Positions 41,719 to 52,365 are shown, counted from the first letter of the stretch. The stretch is DNA of 64,000 nt from Bemisia tabaci (GCF_918797505.1 NC_092801.1:31386487-31450486), one strand, 5' to 3'. Notes: generated from the sequence alone by a model not told the origin. Numbers and translations: made by a program.

Positions 41719-42711
41719 GTGGCAAATTATGTACTGTAATGTATTGAAAGTTTCCTTTCAAATTACAAACACTTTTTTTGGGTGATTAAAAGCCCAGTCT
41801 CTGTCTTTTTGTGCTTCGTTGAAGTTGATAGGGGCCCTGTACTTGATAAGCCCTCGATCCTATGCCACATATTCCTTTTCTCAGCAGATAGTGACCCTGC
41901 AAGAAAAGCAATTTTCTGATAAAAGTCGACAAGTGTATGTCCTAAGCCAACATGGTCAAATCAGGGATTTTGTCAGATCCCAGGGCAAATAATCTATTAT
42001 TTATCTCGAGAACTTGTAAAATCTGCGATTTTTCCATGATTTTTGTCTAGAAAATTACCAGCATAGGCCCCCTGTAAAGTTGTCCATCATTTCGTGCTAT
42101 TTTCTTCAATTTTCAGCTGTGAATGAATATCGCGATCTCAAATCTGCTCTTACATTTTACATTTTGGAAGTTTATGAAACAGTTACAAAGTTACAAGTTT
42201 AAAACAGTTTTAACTTTGATAAATTTTGCCTTTCGAAGATTTAAAATGGATAACATTTTGCAGTAAGGAGCCACTATTTTCTGCTCATTTTAAATACAAC
42301 ATATATGCCATCAATTTCTCTCTGCAGATACGTGCTTTTATGATAGAGCCAGAGATAGTGGTTTCTTATTGCAAAACGTATTCCAAATAATCTTTGACTG
42401 CATTGACAATTTGCCAATCTTGCGGGCCTTTACAATTTGACTGTCTGCCTAGGCATTTGACTATTTGTCTGCTTATCGACAGTGCAACTCTCAAACCTCG
42501 TATCTCGGTTTGCGCTGTTCCTGTCATACTTTATTTTCGTAATTGATAACAACTCAACGTCAATTCGAGAAAAGTACCGAGAGTTTCCCTGTGCGATGCA
42601 CAACGAAACTCGTGAAACTGAAATGTTTAAACTTCAAACGGGTTAAATGGTTTGGGCCGTTGATATACATATTCAATACCCAGGCGTTAAAGAAAGTAGA
42701 GCAGCAGCCTG

Positions 42712-42985
42712 ATTGTTGAAATTTTGTGGTTGTCGGATAGACATAGATGACATAGGTTAAAAGGCGGAGCGTGATTGGTCGGCTATGTCTTATCGCTGCT
42801 TTATCATGCCTTTGTCAGGTGGAATGGACATACTGTCGGAAACTTAAGAGGTGCCTTTAACTTGTCGAGAATTCCACCCGACATAGGCACGATAAAGCAG
42901 CGATAAGACATAGCCGACAAATCACGCTCCGCCTTTTAACCTATGTCACCTATATCTACCGGATAAACACAAAATTTCAACAATA
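42712..42985. mobile_element. Palindromic MITE with arms of about 100 bp
   Basis: GATTGTTGAAATTTTGTG and CACAAAATTTCAACAAT form the ends. Inside, AAAAGGCGGAGCGTGATT, GGCTATGTCTTATCGCTGC and their complements mirror. Only this copy is present in the window. Confidence 0.88.
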
Positions 42986-43090
42986 AGGCTGCAGGAAATC
43001 ATTTCGCTTTAATCAAGAAGAACGCCGTATATGAGTCTTCGACCCTGCTAACAAATATGCAATCGCTAATTTTACAATTATTCTGCCTTG

Positions 43091-43243
43091 CTAAGTATCA
43101 CAATATGATGAAATGGCTAATGTGAAGGACAAATGTATTGGAAAAAGTAGTGAGTATTTTCTTCGGCATAGTTCAGATAATTTCACTCGTGTGTAATCCA
43201 AAATATTCGAAAGTTTGGCGAATAAGAGTAACATAGCACCATA
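43091..43243 (-). CDS. Paralog R possible terminal exon
   Basis: After a 55-bp candidate intron (donor GTATAC, acceptor AGTCAGCTCAG) a phase-0 frame of 50 codons runs to a TAG at 43,091. It contains YTRVKLSELC but otherwise does not resemble the usual C1A ending (GY.K..R...N.CGI). The frame is compatible, but the conservation is not. The true last exon may be elsewhere or this copy may be decayed at its end. Confidence 0.3.
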   Translation of the reverse strand, partial: YGAMLLLFAKLSNILDYTRVKLSELCRRKYSLLFPIHLSFTLAISSYCDT

Positions 43244-43298
43244 CTGAGCTGACTCAGCGGCTCCAATGTGTACAAGTACGAATGGAAATATTGTATAC

Positions 43299-43345
43299 CT
43301 GTAAGCCCCAAGTCGGAAGTTCACAATCTCGGAGAATCCACACGT
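43299..43345 (-). CDS. Paralog R exon G: catalytic-Asn exon with Asp at that site
   Basis: The acceptor CTGATTTCAG is at 43,346 and the donor GTATAC below 43,299; 47 nt, phase 1 to 0. With the split codon it encodes DVWILRDCELPTWGLQ. It aligns without gaps to the family W-I-x-K-N-S-W-G-x-x-W-G: WI and the second WG are kept, but Asn175 (papain numbering) is Asp and the following Trp177 is Glu. That Asn orients the catalytic His. The splice sites and phase support it as a real exon. Confidence 0.78.
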
Positions 43346-43422
43346 CTGAAATCAGCACATAAATCAAAACATGAATTTGATGTAAAATTGATTGTTTTTC
43401 TCATTTTTTTCTCATAATACTT

Positions 43423-43934
43423 AATGGAGATGTTGCGTGAGTGAGGAATTTGCGATTTGACTGTTGATTCTTATGTAAAAGTTCGCGAGAAACACGATGG
43501 TGACACTAATTTTCTCTGAAATCACCTCCCAAGCTCAATAAAAGCTCTCAAGTTGAGGCCAAAATGGAGGGGATATCCCACGCTATCCTAGGAGTGCACC
43601 TCTTCATCAAGACAAACTCTCCATGCAAAGATAGGGAGCAAATACATTGACAGGGCTGCCACTTTATTTGGAGACTCTAAAACTGAAAACACGGCATCAC
43701 TGCTAATGTATTTGCTCCCTATCTTTGCATGGAGAGTTTGTCTTGATGTAGACGTGGACTCTCAGGATAGCGTGGGGTATCCCCTCCATTACAGCCTCAA
43801 CTTGAGAGCTTTTTTTGAGCTTAATTGGGAGTTGATTTCAGAGAAAACCAGTGGCACCATCGTGTTTCTCGCGAACTTTTACAAAAGAATCAATAGTCAA
43901 ATTGCAAATTCCTCACACATGCAACATCTCCATT
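43423..43934. mobile_element. GGAGATGTTGCA-family fold-back MITE
   Basis: The ends are AATGGAGATGTTGCGTGAG and CACATGCAACATCTCCATT. It is full length and inserted in the intron between exons F and G. Confidence 0.9.
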
Positions 43935-45171
43935 GCGTCCGACAAACTATGCAGATTGTGGAGTGAGGGACTTGAAGGCAGTTGTTCTGAGTGTTATCTA
44001 GTAGGGGTGTCGCGAATTTTGTTTGTAAGTTCATTTGTCGAAAGCACATAAATATGAGGATGTACGATTGTACGTGTCCATCGATTTTTTTTTTTTTTTT
44101 TTTTTTAAATTTCTGCCTCTCAAAAATATGCCTTTAAAATTCTCCATAAATCCATCACTCGTTTTTAGTTAGATATATTTTTTTCAATGCAAAAAGAAGG
44201 TGCTTTTTCTCGTAGGACAGACGTACTCTTGTATGAAATATTTAAGACATTAAAATTCCTCAGGTTTTCATAATGTTCCTCCGGTCAAATACGTAGATTT
44301 TTGTCATCTTAGAATAAGTCTCCTTAAAGAAACACACACATCCTCATGATTAAAACAGGATATTTTGTTCACTTAATATAGTTTGAAACTATTTATCCTA
44401 ATGTGAAGAATGGATCAGGCACGCAACAAAAGTTAGTAAACTATTTTTTTCGTCATCGACGAAGCATGTCATCCTTTTGACCGCGTACAAAGCACACAGT
44501 TTTGTCAATTTGTATGTCGTCAAGAGGTTTTTGTCTTCGCTCACTCTACCTTTCCGCTCCCAAAAACTCCGAAGTCTACTCTGGTCAAGTCGAACATTGA
44601 AGTAGGTTCGGTAAATTTTACGATGGAAAAAGTATCTAGTGCTTTCACTTTTTTTTCAACAGTAAGGCCACCTTTTGATAACAGGAGGATGAAAATGTTT
44701 GTTTAACTCAAGCTCTAGTTATTTTTCGAAAATATAGGTTGATTTTAGTACCTAATTTGGCCTCAGTTAGTTTGGGTTTTTTGTGAGCGGGAAGCTTAAA
44801 TTCAGAGTGGCGAAATTGCAAGAAAAATATAATCTTGAAATTTCACGTGAAATATTTCATGAAATTTCAGAAATTGATGGAACATACTAAAACTACCAGT
44901 TCCTTTTCATGTTTCGCAGAATGTCAAAAATTGTGACTTTCTTTAATTTTTGTTTTTAAGTGCGGGTTGCATACTCTAACCTCTGAAAATATGAAATATT
45001 TCACAGCCTCGTGGAATTTCGTTAATTATTTCACTAAAATTTCCAATCCTTCATTTCTCTATTACGTTTCATGCCACCCTGCTTAAACTTAATGGAAAGT
45101 GTGAACTACGGATTACGTCCTTCTTCAAATGAACCGTTCAATTCAGAAAGGAAAAATGAAGATTGAAATAC
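43935..45171. other. Intron, nothing recognised apart from a T tract
   Basis: A T tract at about 44,084-44,107. The remainder is AT-rich with no gene or clear repeat family. Confidence 0.5.
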
Positions 45172-45262
45172 CTTTATAATGCCCAACGATGACAACGGCG
45201 TGCTTTGCATATTGTAAATCATTGACGCACCTTTCGTCGTCAAACACGCCTGAAACGTAGTG
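45172..45262 (-). CDS. Paralog R exon F: catalytic-His exon
   Basis: The acceptor TCGTTTCAG is at 45,263 and the donor GTATTT below 45,172; 91 nt, phase 0 to 1. It encodes HYVSGVFDDERCVNDLQ then YAKHAVVIVGHYK. KHAVVIVGHY is the C1A histidine motif (x-H-A-V-x-I-V-G-Y-G), providing His159; the usual Gly after Tyr is Lys. YVSGVF corresponds to the Y.SGIY/F segment before it. The frame joins exon E (ending TILQ) without a break. Confidence 0.9.
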
Positions 45263-45453
45263 CTGAAACGAAAATCAACCACTTCGTCGGAAGCCATTAC
45301 TAAGATACGACTGATTGTAATACTTGCCATTGTGTATATGTAGGAAGGAAATTGAAATGTTTTCATTTTGACAAGTATTCATCATTGAAATCTTTTTCAC
45401 ATGTGCTCTCTCAGAAATGGGTTACTTAATGGGCCTACTGAAAACTTCAGCCA

Positions 45454-45633
45454 GAGCAAAGCAGTGGCGTGGCGTGCTTTGCGATATATCGATTGATACG
45501 CCACTCAAACCTATGAAAAAAGATCGATTATTAGGGTGTTTGCAGCGAACACCTTAGTAATCGATTCTTTACCATAGCTTCAAATGGCTAGATATCGATA
45601 ATCGATCATTCACGCCACGCCACTGGAGCAAAG
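45454..45633. mobile_element. hAT-type MITE with perfect 8-bp target duplication
   Basis: The element spans 45,462-45,625 (CAGTGGCGTGGCGTGC ... CACGCCACGCCACTG). GAGCAAAG is duplicated exactly at 45,454-45,461 and 45,626-45,633. It lies in the intron between exons E and F. Confidence 0.95.
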
Positions 45634-45639
45634 AGGAGA

Positions 45640-46200
45640 GTTGCTTCGTACAGAAAATTTCTGAAAAATCACAATGAGCGCATTAGGAGAGTCTGAAATA
45701 CACTCCTAACCTCACAATCTCCGTATGAATAAAGATGCGTAATTTTAAGTCTCCTGCTTCCGAAACGATACTTCAGTACAGGTGAACATATCGCACGACG
45801 AGTTATTCTATCCAATCCTTACTGCACACAAGAATGCTACACAATATTTAAACATGTCTGACGTTTCCTTGTGCAGATTGTGAGGAAACACCATGGTCTT
45901 CATCAACGCAAGAAAAATGTTAGTATAAACGCACTGGTTGATAAAATTCAGTCTCGTCATGCCTGTTTTGGCCGGTTGGCGTCGATCATGTTGAATACTG
46001 CGTAGCATCTTTGCATCCCTGGGTGCGCAGGGGTTGGATGGAACGATCTCTCTCACGAATTGTTCACCTGCGCTGTAGTATCGTTTTTGAAGCGGGAAGT
46101 TTAAAAACACATATTTTTACGCCGATTGTGAAGTAAGGAGTGTATTTCAGACAATTCATTGTGCTCTCGGTGATTTTAGAGTAATTTTTTGCAAGAAATA
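45640..46200. mobile_element. Palindromic element with GCAGATTGTGAAGT-type arms
   Basis: The arm at 45,655-45,777 (minus sense GAGATTGTGAGGTTAGGAGT, then GTATTTCAGACT) is inverted relative to the arm at 46,079-46,195 (plus sense GCCGATTGTGAAGTAAGGAG, GTATTTCAGACA). Single arms elsewhere are at 3,850 and 27,990. The 100-codon minus frame between the arms is not regarded as a gene. Confidence 0.7.
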
Positions 46201-46920
46201 AATCTTCTATTTGCCCTACCTGACGTTTTGCAGCAGAGGATCATTCGGTAAGGTTGTCAGACGAGGATACAGGCATCATATTTAAGAAGCAGTAATCCTA
46301 CGAAGTGATGGATGCTTCCTGTGATGAATTTCCGAACAAAGATCATCGGAATTCTTTGTCTTATGCCCAAATGTGTATTTTTCATTCGCGGTACACAAAA
46401 GTAATTAAAATTAAAGTGTTAAATTCTTTGGTGTCCCAATCGAAGATCAAAATTTTGCTGTTACCGAGGAGAACAGTGTGTGCTTATATCTCAGCGCCTT
46501 ATTGATGCAATTATTCGTGCTTACAGGATGCGCGTGTTGCATACTCACAGAATTGAAGGCGGTTTGACCTTTCAAAACTTCCGCTGCTGCTTCCGTTGTT
46601 AAGACGGGTGTTCTAAAATGTATTAGCTCTGAAAGCTTGCTCCCTGAACGCTTTGCACTTAAAGATAGATCAAGTTGGTAGATTTTTCCCCTACTATATT
46701 AAAGAAAGCCAAGACCTTTTTTGTGTGCACGTTCGTTTCGATTTGCATTCTCATTGGTCCTTTCATTAACCAATCAGAAAACACCATCGAAAACCCCGTG
46801 GGAATTTAAATAAAATCTTCGATATATCATTCGATATTTTTCTATTATATAAACTATATTCGTTCTAGCTGTTAAAAAATGTGCACTAACAAATAAAAAT
46901 ATATTATTATTATTATATAA
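46201..46920. other. Intron, nothing recognised
   Basis: AT-rich; an ATTATTATTATTATA run ends it near 46,905-46,920. Confidence 0.5.
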
Positions 46921-47112
46921 AACAGGATGGGCATGGATAAAAAGGGGATGTACTGATATTAACCGGGATAAAAGGAAGGAATTTTAAGAAAAGGGGAAAA
47001 ATTAGTGTAAAAAGGGATAGATATTGATAAAATAAGGTAGATAGGGATAAAATAGGATAGATAAGGATAACATAGGATAGGTAGGGATAAAATAGGATAG
47101 GTAGGGATAATG
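46921..47112. repeat. GGATA-rich minisatellite
   Basis: Degenerate tandem words GGGATAAAATAGGATAGATA / GGATAGGTAGGGATAA fill about 190 bp. The array ends only about 18 bp from the splice donor of exon E. Confidence 0.9.
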
Positions 47113-47130
47113 TAATAAAACCTTCCTTAC

Positions 47131-47387
47131 TTGGAGTATCGTAGGAGCAAACACGTTTGTCGGGATAGGACTGTATTTCAAATGTTCCTCCAGATTATCC
47201 TTATCCGCTGTGAACCAGTCGGCAATTTTTACGTGAGGTTTTTTGTGCTTGCATCGGCCGTTCTGCGCCTCGTATGGGTATTTCTCTGCGGTTGGTATTC
47301 CAGAGTTCTTTATATAGTCCAGTGAGTATCGAAGTCTCCCGCCCACACAGCCGTCCTGGCCCTCCGCATTATCGCAGTCAATCAAAG
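47131..47387 (-). CDS. Paralog R exon E: middle of C1A peptidase domain
   Basis: The acceptor GTTCTTAG is at 47,388 and the donor GTAAGG below 47,131; 257 nt, phase 1 to 0. It encodes ALIDCDNAEGQDGCVGGRLR and then SGIPTAEKYPYEAQNGRCKH, ending FAPTILQ. DC...GC.GG, YPYE and the later Cys match papain Cys56/63/95 and the PYE segment. Together with the end of exon D it rebuilds LSHQALIDCD, the family LS.Q.L.DCD motif. Confidence 0.94.
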
Positions 47388-47399
47388 CTAAGAACAATC

Positions 47400-47820
47400 C
47401 CGCATGTGTACGAATTTATGAGAATGGGTCTAACTGCAAATTTTGATGTTTATTTGACATTTTAATTTTCAATAGGTGCTTAGAGAGGATAATTTTACAA
47501 GGAAACCAATGAAACCTCTGTGAAAACTTCAACGTTTTGTATGACCGGACTTTTAAGCTAGACTTTGATTCCAGTTTTCCTTTTGGGATACTTAAAAGTA
47601 TATAGGAGGTAGCTTGCGTTGCACAGTGGATCGAGTCAATCAGAAAGGTCGGACATGAAATCTTTGACTAAAACTGCAAATTTTGCTGCTTATCTCGTCA
47701 CACCTTAATTTAAAGAGGTGCGGAGAGAAGATAATTTTACGAGGAAACCAATGGAACCACTTTCAAAACCTCAAATTCTTGTAAGAGCGGAGCTATAAGC
47801 TTTTAAAATTTCCAAATTTT
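47400..47820. repeat. Diverged direct repeat in intron, two units of about 165 bp
   Basis: ACTGCAAATTTTGATG ... GATAATTTTACAAGGAAACC (47,431-47,505) recurs as ACTGCAAATTTTGCTG ... GATAATTTTACGAGGAAACC (47,673-47,750). Both are followed by AATGRAACC and a TAAGCT block. Confidence 0.75.
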
Positions 47821-48144
47821 GCCCGACCTCTACCATTGACTCCATCCACGGTGCGGCGTGAGAAGAATGTCCAGAACTACCGCGGGCGATTACTCGTGAT
47901 TGGTCGCATTGAGGGCATTTCGCCATTTCATTCTTTGTTCTGAGATCAAGTTTTGGAGCTTTGAAAATTACATCTTTTATAATTCTTCGTAGCATTGAGA
48001 ATGTTTTAGCTGCAGCATGTTAATATTTCCATCTATAACAGGATTTTGCCAACTCTCTTAATTTTTCAAAAACGATGATGCCAGGTGAATGGGTCGGTCG
48101 CGCCGGCCACAGAATCTTGTTTCATGCTTGACTCTTGTGGATTC

Positions 48145-48475
48145 GCCAAGAATATAATAAGATCCGTCCAAACATCAGCTTTCTTCGTTCAATATTCACC
48201 GAGATATCGAACTTTGAAAAGTTGGGGTTTTGACGTCATCCACCGCGGTATAGTGATACCCTTGGTTTCTTCCACATTGCTTTCATCAGTCGGTGTGACA
48301 CACATTTGCACTGGTTGTTAAACGTGAAACTCGGATGAGAGCAAGGTGGAAGAAACCAAGGGTTTCACTGCCGCAGTGGATGACGTCAAAAACCCGATTT
48401 TTCAAAGTGCGATATCTCGGTTATTATTGAACGTAGAACGTTGCCGTTTGGACAGATCTTATTATTTTTAGCTTA
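48145..48475. mobile_element. Palindromic element centred near 48,310
   Basis: AATATAATAAGATCCGTCCA at the left mirrors TGGACAGATCTTATTATT at the right. Inner GATATCGAACTTTGAAAAG, TTTTGACGTCATCCAC and CCTTGGTTTCTTCCAC also have inverted partners. Only copy seen. Confidence 0.85.
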
Positions 48476-48616
48476 TCTAACTAATGCACTAGCGGAGCTT
48501 ATTCAGAACCTGCCGTGGATAAGTTGGACGTAATTATGTATTCGTACACCGTATACTGTGTGAATATAAATGAAACTAGAAGGTAATATGTGCGAATTGA
48601 TTTCATTCATTCGCGC

Positions 48617-49741
48617 ACTGCCGTGATAGCGAAGAGAGCAGTAAGTGTCTTTTCGAAATCGAGTTTTCTTCAATATTCGTCTAACCTCTTTAGATGAAAT
48701 CACTGAAATAGCTAAAACGGCAAAATTCATCTTAATGGACCACTAGACAAGGTACGAATTTCAGCAATCTGATACATGTTTCTTAACCAAAATTTTACGA
48801 AGAACACGATGCGCATAACGAAAATTACCGAAATGGACTCCTTACGAAGATATTTAATGATTCTTGATGCCTAAATTCAAACCATTCGCTCATGAAAACT
48901 CAATGCTCTACGTGATTCACATCGCGCGCTAAACGTTATCATGACAGTATCTGCAATTTAAAAATCTGGCAACCTCAATCTTGACGCTTTGGCTCAGCTG
49001 TAGCAAATCGTTTATTGTTTGAACAACACATGGTGGGAAATGAACATTGCTCGATTGAGAAGCTTGCTGAAACCGTTGTAGTGCGCGATTTGATTCACGT
49101 AGAGCTTTGAGTTTCTTGTGAGCGGGCAGTTCAAATTCCTCGTAACCAATGTGAAATAAAAATGTTAATATCTTCGTCAGGAGTCGGTTTCAGTCGTTTT
49201 CGTCGCGCGAATCGTGTTTTGCGTTAAATTTTGGTTAAAAAACTTGTATCAGAATCCTTTAATTCGTACCTTGTCTAGTGGTCCATTGTATAAAAATGAG
49301 ACATATGCGAAAGCCGTATTTGTACAAAAAATGACGTAGTTTCAGGCAAGACAGCAGCAAGTGACATTATTACTTCAGAGCGCCAATGAAAACAGTGCTT
49401 TCAAGTAAATTGCCGCCCTCTTCTGCCAATTTCTAACCTGAAAATGTGTTTGTCGTGTGTCCAAAACGCAACCACGAAAGCATGCAGAAGATAGCACTTA
49501 CGGCTGTCTTGCCTAACACTAGCCTGTCATGAAAATGAGACTTATCCTTTTTATGTACTTGAAATAAAATTGGTCCATTTTTAATCAGCCAAACTATTTA
49601 TAGGAGTCTTCCAGATGATTAGTGGCAATTTAACAGACAACGGAGGCTTCTTTCGATAACATATTCTTGGCAGATGCTTCTAAGCCCGTTTTCTCAAAAC
49701 TTGATTTTTGCTTTTACTGCTCACTTCGCTATTACGGCAAG
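48617..49741. mobile_element. Element with GCACTGCCGTGATAGCG ends, carrying an AATGGACC MITE
   Basis: The left end CACTGCCGTGATAGCGAAGA and right end TCACTTCGCTATTACGGCA are inverted. The interior matches 13,975-14,295 plus 16,231-16,440, where a Helitron-like element rather than a MITE is inserted. Its right edge is 47 bp from exon D. Confidence 0.8.
48734..49287. mobile_element. AATGGACC-family MITE, copy G
   Basis: AATGGACCACTAGACAAGG and CCTTGTCTAGTGGTCCATT are perfect inverted ends. It is nested in the preceding element; the related copy near 14,050 lacks it. Confidence 0.93.
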
Positions 49742-49787
49742 TGCACTTAGTCCCTTTCGGTATACCGACCGAGTTACGTGGACTCAC

Positions 49788-49896
49788 CTTGGTGGGAGAG
49801 CTGGGTGACCTTGCCTTCTGCCCTAGCCAAAAGGATCTCAACGGCACCAACTGCTGCAAAAATATAACATGCGCCGCATTTCCGTCCGAACTGGTT
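49788..49896 (-). CDS. Paralog R exon D: catalytic-Cys exon
   Basis: The acceptor TTCTAATTGCAG is at 49,897 and the donor GTGAGT below 49,788; 109 nt, phase 0 to 1. It encodes NQFGRKCGACYIFAAVGAVE then ILLARAEGKVTQLSHQ. CGACYIF matches CGSCWAF with Cys25 retained; Ser is Ala and Trp26 is Tyr. Gln of NQ gives the oxyanion hole; two extra residues stand between NQ and the first Cys compared with papain. Confidence 0.93.
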
Positions 49897-50281
49897 CTGC
49901 AATTAGAATTTTTCCGAATTTTTGTAGTTTGTATTAGTTTGATTTTCGCACCTACCAATGATGGTCATCATGAGGATAATCGGAAGTAACTTTAATACTG
50001 TATGGGAAATAGGGCAATGTATCATTGCGTCCATGACATTGGACTACATCCTCTCCTATAGGATGTTCGGCCGCTCATCCCGTCTAAAATCTTGGAAATT
50101 ATTTTCCAGCTCACTTTAATGAGGAATATTTTTTTCGAAAAATCAAAACTAGCATAGATTCCGAAATTGTGGGGTGCAGATATTCTCAGACATTGGTCGA
50201 TCATAGAGTCCAAAAATGCGTCAAGACAATTTTTGTGTAATAAAGACGGAAAAATTGTGTTCTCGCAGAAAATTGTTCATT

Positions 50282-50343
50282 GGTTAGGTTAGGTTAAGTT
50301 AGTAAAGGTAAGGTTAGGTTAGGTTAGTTCAAGTTAGATTAGA
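50282..50343. repeat. Short interstitial TTAGG-type array
   Basis: GGTTAGGTTAGGTTAAGTTA and AGGTTAGGTTAGGTTAG are degenerate repeats of the insect telomere pentamer. The array is 62 bp and lies in an intron. Confidence 0.8.
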
Positions 50344-50394
50344 TAAGAAAAATATACGATTTTATATTATGATGAAGAATGGATGGACATGAAA

Positions 50395-50490
50395 ACTACG
50401 GGAGGTCTCCTTGATATTGGACGCCATGCTCAAGCGAAGAAGTGAAAAGTTCAGCAAGGATGAGCAATTGAGCATGGAGTCCAATATCTT
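50395..50490. repeat. Small hairpin in intron
   Basis: GATATTGGACGCCATGCTCAA and TTGAGCATGGAGTCCAATATC are inverted around a loop of about 45 bp. It is possibly a MITE remnant. Confidence 0.7.
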
Positions 50491-50652
50491 GGTCGCAATG
50501 CTACATAATCTGAGATAACACAAGTAAAAATTGTCCGTGTTTCTGTCCACAGTTACACTAGATTCCTTCTTTTTGAGATTGGGAGTTGATTTCGGAGGAA
50601 ACATGTGATACCGTCGTGTTTCTTTCCAAATTTTATACGCGGTTAAATCTCA

Positions 50653-51677
50653 AATGGACCAGTAGACAAGGTACGAATTAAAACATTCTGATACATGTTT
50701 CCTACTTAAAATTTACGAAACGAAAATTACTGAAACTAACTCCTACCTAATATATTAAAGGTTTCTTTAAGTGTAACTATAAACCTCCCGATCATGAAAA
50801 AAACAAAACTCTACGCGCGTCCAATCGCTTACTGAACGTTGCTGTGATAGTCTCTGCGGCACGATGCAATCGCAAACTCAATCTCAGGATTTCGACTCAG
50901 TCGTTGGTCACATCCTAAGCGACACAAGGTGGAGGAGGACCATTTTGACCTCGTTCAGCAGAAAGGGACCAAGCCACATCAGCTACTGCCAAATTTTATA
51001 GGGAAATTTAATTCTTTACAGGAAAACGGTTGTAAGGATCAGCGAATTGTTTACAAAATACGAAGCAAATCGACGGTGTACGTCGGCAATCACATAACTC
51101 GGTTTGCGACGTCGCAGACTTCCTGTTATACTTTTTTTTTAAAACGGAAAACTACCCAACGACAACTCTTTAAAACTGTCATGATTTTTCTTCTCTATGC
51201 GAAGAAAATTCTGCAAAAACTTCAAGAAATAATGTCAATTTGTTCTCCTTTAAGAAAATGACGTAGAGGCGGAGATTTTCAGACACCGCAAATGAGTTAT
51301 GTGATTGCCGACTTACACCGTCGAAATTCCTTAAAATTGTCAAAGGAATCGGCACAGACATTCTCTTGTAAAAAATTAAAATGCCCAGTTAAATTTGGCA
51401 AAAGCTAATGTGGCTTGGTTCCTTTCTGCTAAAGGAGGTCCATTTTTCCATCAAGAATCCTGTCAAGATCGCAAGCCCAATTTGACCCACGTAGAGTACT
51501 GTTTTTCCTGACTGCTGGCACTTAAAAATACGTAAACAATGTAACATGAAAACGTAACTATATTAGTCAGAAGTTAATTGCAGTAATTATCTTCGCACGA
51601 ATCGGATTTTCCGTGAAATCCGGATTAAGAAGCATTCATTAAAATGCTCAAAGCCGTATTTTGTCTACCGATCCATT
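50653..51677. mobile_element. Triple nest: AATGGACC MITE (copy H) with two inner elements
   Basis: The outer ends are AATGGACCAGTAGACAAGG and TTGTCTACCGATCCATT. Inside lies a GGACCGCG-type element (about 50,933-51,443, AAAGGGACCAAGCCACATCA ... TGTGGCTTGGTTCCTTTCTG). Inside that is the GTCGGCAATCACATAACTCG palindrome (about 51,070-51,330). The order of insertion is read directly from the nesting. Confidence 0.85.
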
Positions 51678-51727
51678 CCCGTGACAAGCAAGAGTTCCAT
51701 TAGCTGAAGGTGTAGGTCATTGCATAC

Positions 51728-52020
51728 TTGAGGCACAGTTGGTGGATACAGGTTGGCAGGAACGCGCCAATCAATTAGGATCTCTCCTTCTGGTTCATAG
51801 CCTCTGTAGCCGAAAGGTGGCGGTCTAAACGAAGCAGGCACCGAGTTTGACCGAGGGGGCGGGTGCCCTCTAGGGGTGGTTGGTACCGGCGCCGATTTCT
51901 GTCTTGGTCTTTGGTTCCACCAGGTTTGGTTCGGATTCAGCATTCGTGGTTTTAACCGTGGGGCCCCGGTGATTGCGTCCTCAAATTTAAAATTGCCCTT
52001 CATTGCCAAGTACTCTGAGC
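51728..52020 (-). CDS. Paralog R exon C: Pro-rich linker and mature N-terminus
   Basis: The acceptor TTCTGCGCAG is at 52,021 and the donor GTATGC below 51,728; 293 nt, phase 1 to 0. It encodes SEYLAMKGNFKFEDAITGAP, a basic Asn/Trp/Arg-rich part, then TTPRGHPPPRSNSVPASF, RPPPFGYRGYEPEGE and ILIDWRVPANLYPPTVPQ. IDWR marks the mature-enzyme start region. PPPRSNSVP and PPFGY are shared with paralog L, although their order differs, suggesting internal rearrangement of the Pro-rich segment. Confidence 0.9.
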
Positions 52021-52104
52021 CTGCGCAGAATTGTATAGTTAGTCGCAACATTTTCTAAAATATGTCTATTTCATAGCATTCCGTCAAATGAAAAGAATTC
52101 TTTT

Positions 52105-52365
52105 GGCCTGGTTACACGATCAAATTCCCGTCAAATTCCGATCAAATGGTGACTGGTGCTCACCATCTGCTATCAAATTTCTGCGGCCTGCAAAAATTTG
52201 ATGTTAGACGATGGAGCTCTGGGGCTCATCCTTCATCAACCGTGCTTATTTCAATCAACACGCTGTTTTAATTAATTTTACTCATCAATCTAGATAACTC
52301 TCGACCGCCATCTTGGTCATCATTTTGTTCGGAATTTGACGGGAATTTGATCGTGTAATCAGGCC
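52105..52365. mobile_element. Palindromic MITE with GGCCTGGTTACACGATC ends
   Basis: GGCCTGGTTACACGATCAAA and TTTGATCGTGTAATCAGGCC are inverted. TCCCGTCAAATTCC / GGAATTTGACGGGA continues the arms. Related ends are at 1,570-1,592 and 57,930-57,950. Confidence 0.88.

Noticed and set aside
45823..45855. Minus-strand MFKYCVAFLCA followed by GTAAGG, resembling a signal-peptide exon
   Set aside because: It lies inside a palindromic element (45,640-46,200), and the donor phase (0) does not fit exon A of either protease gene, which starts in phase 1.
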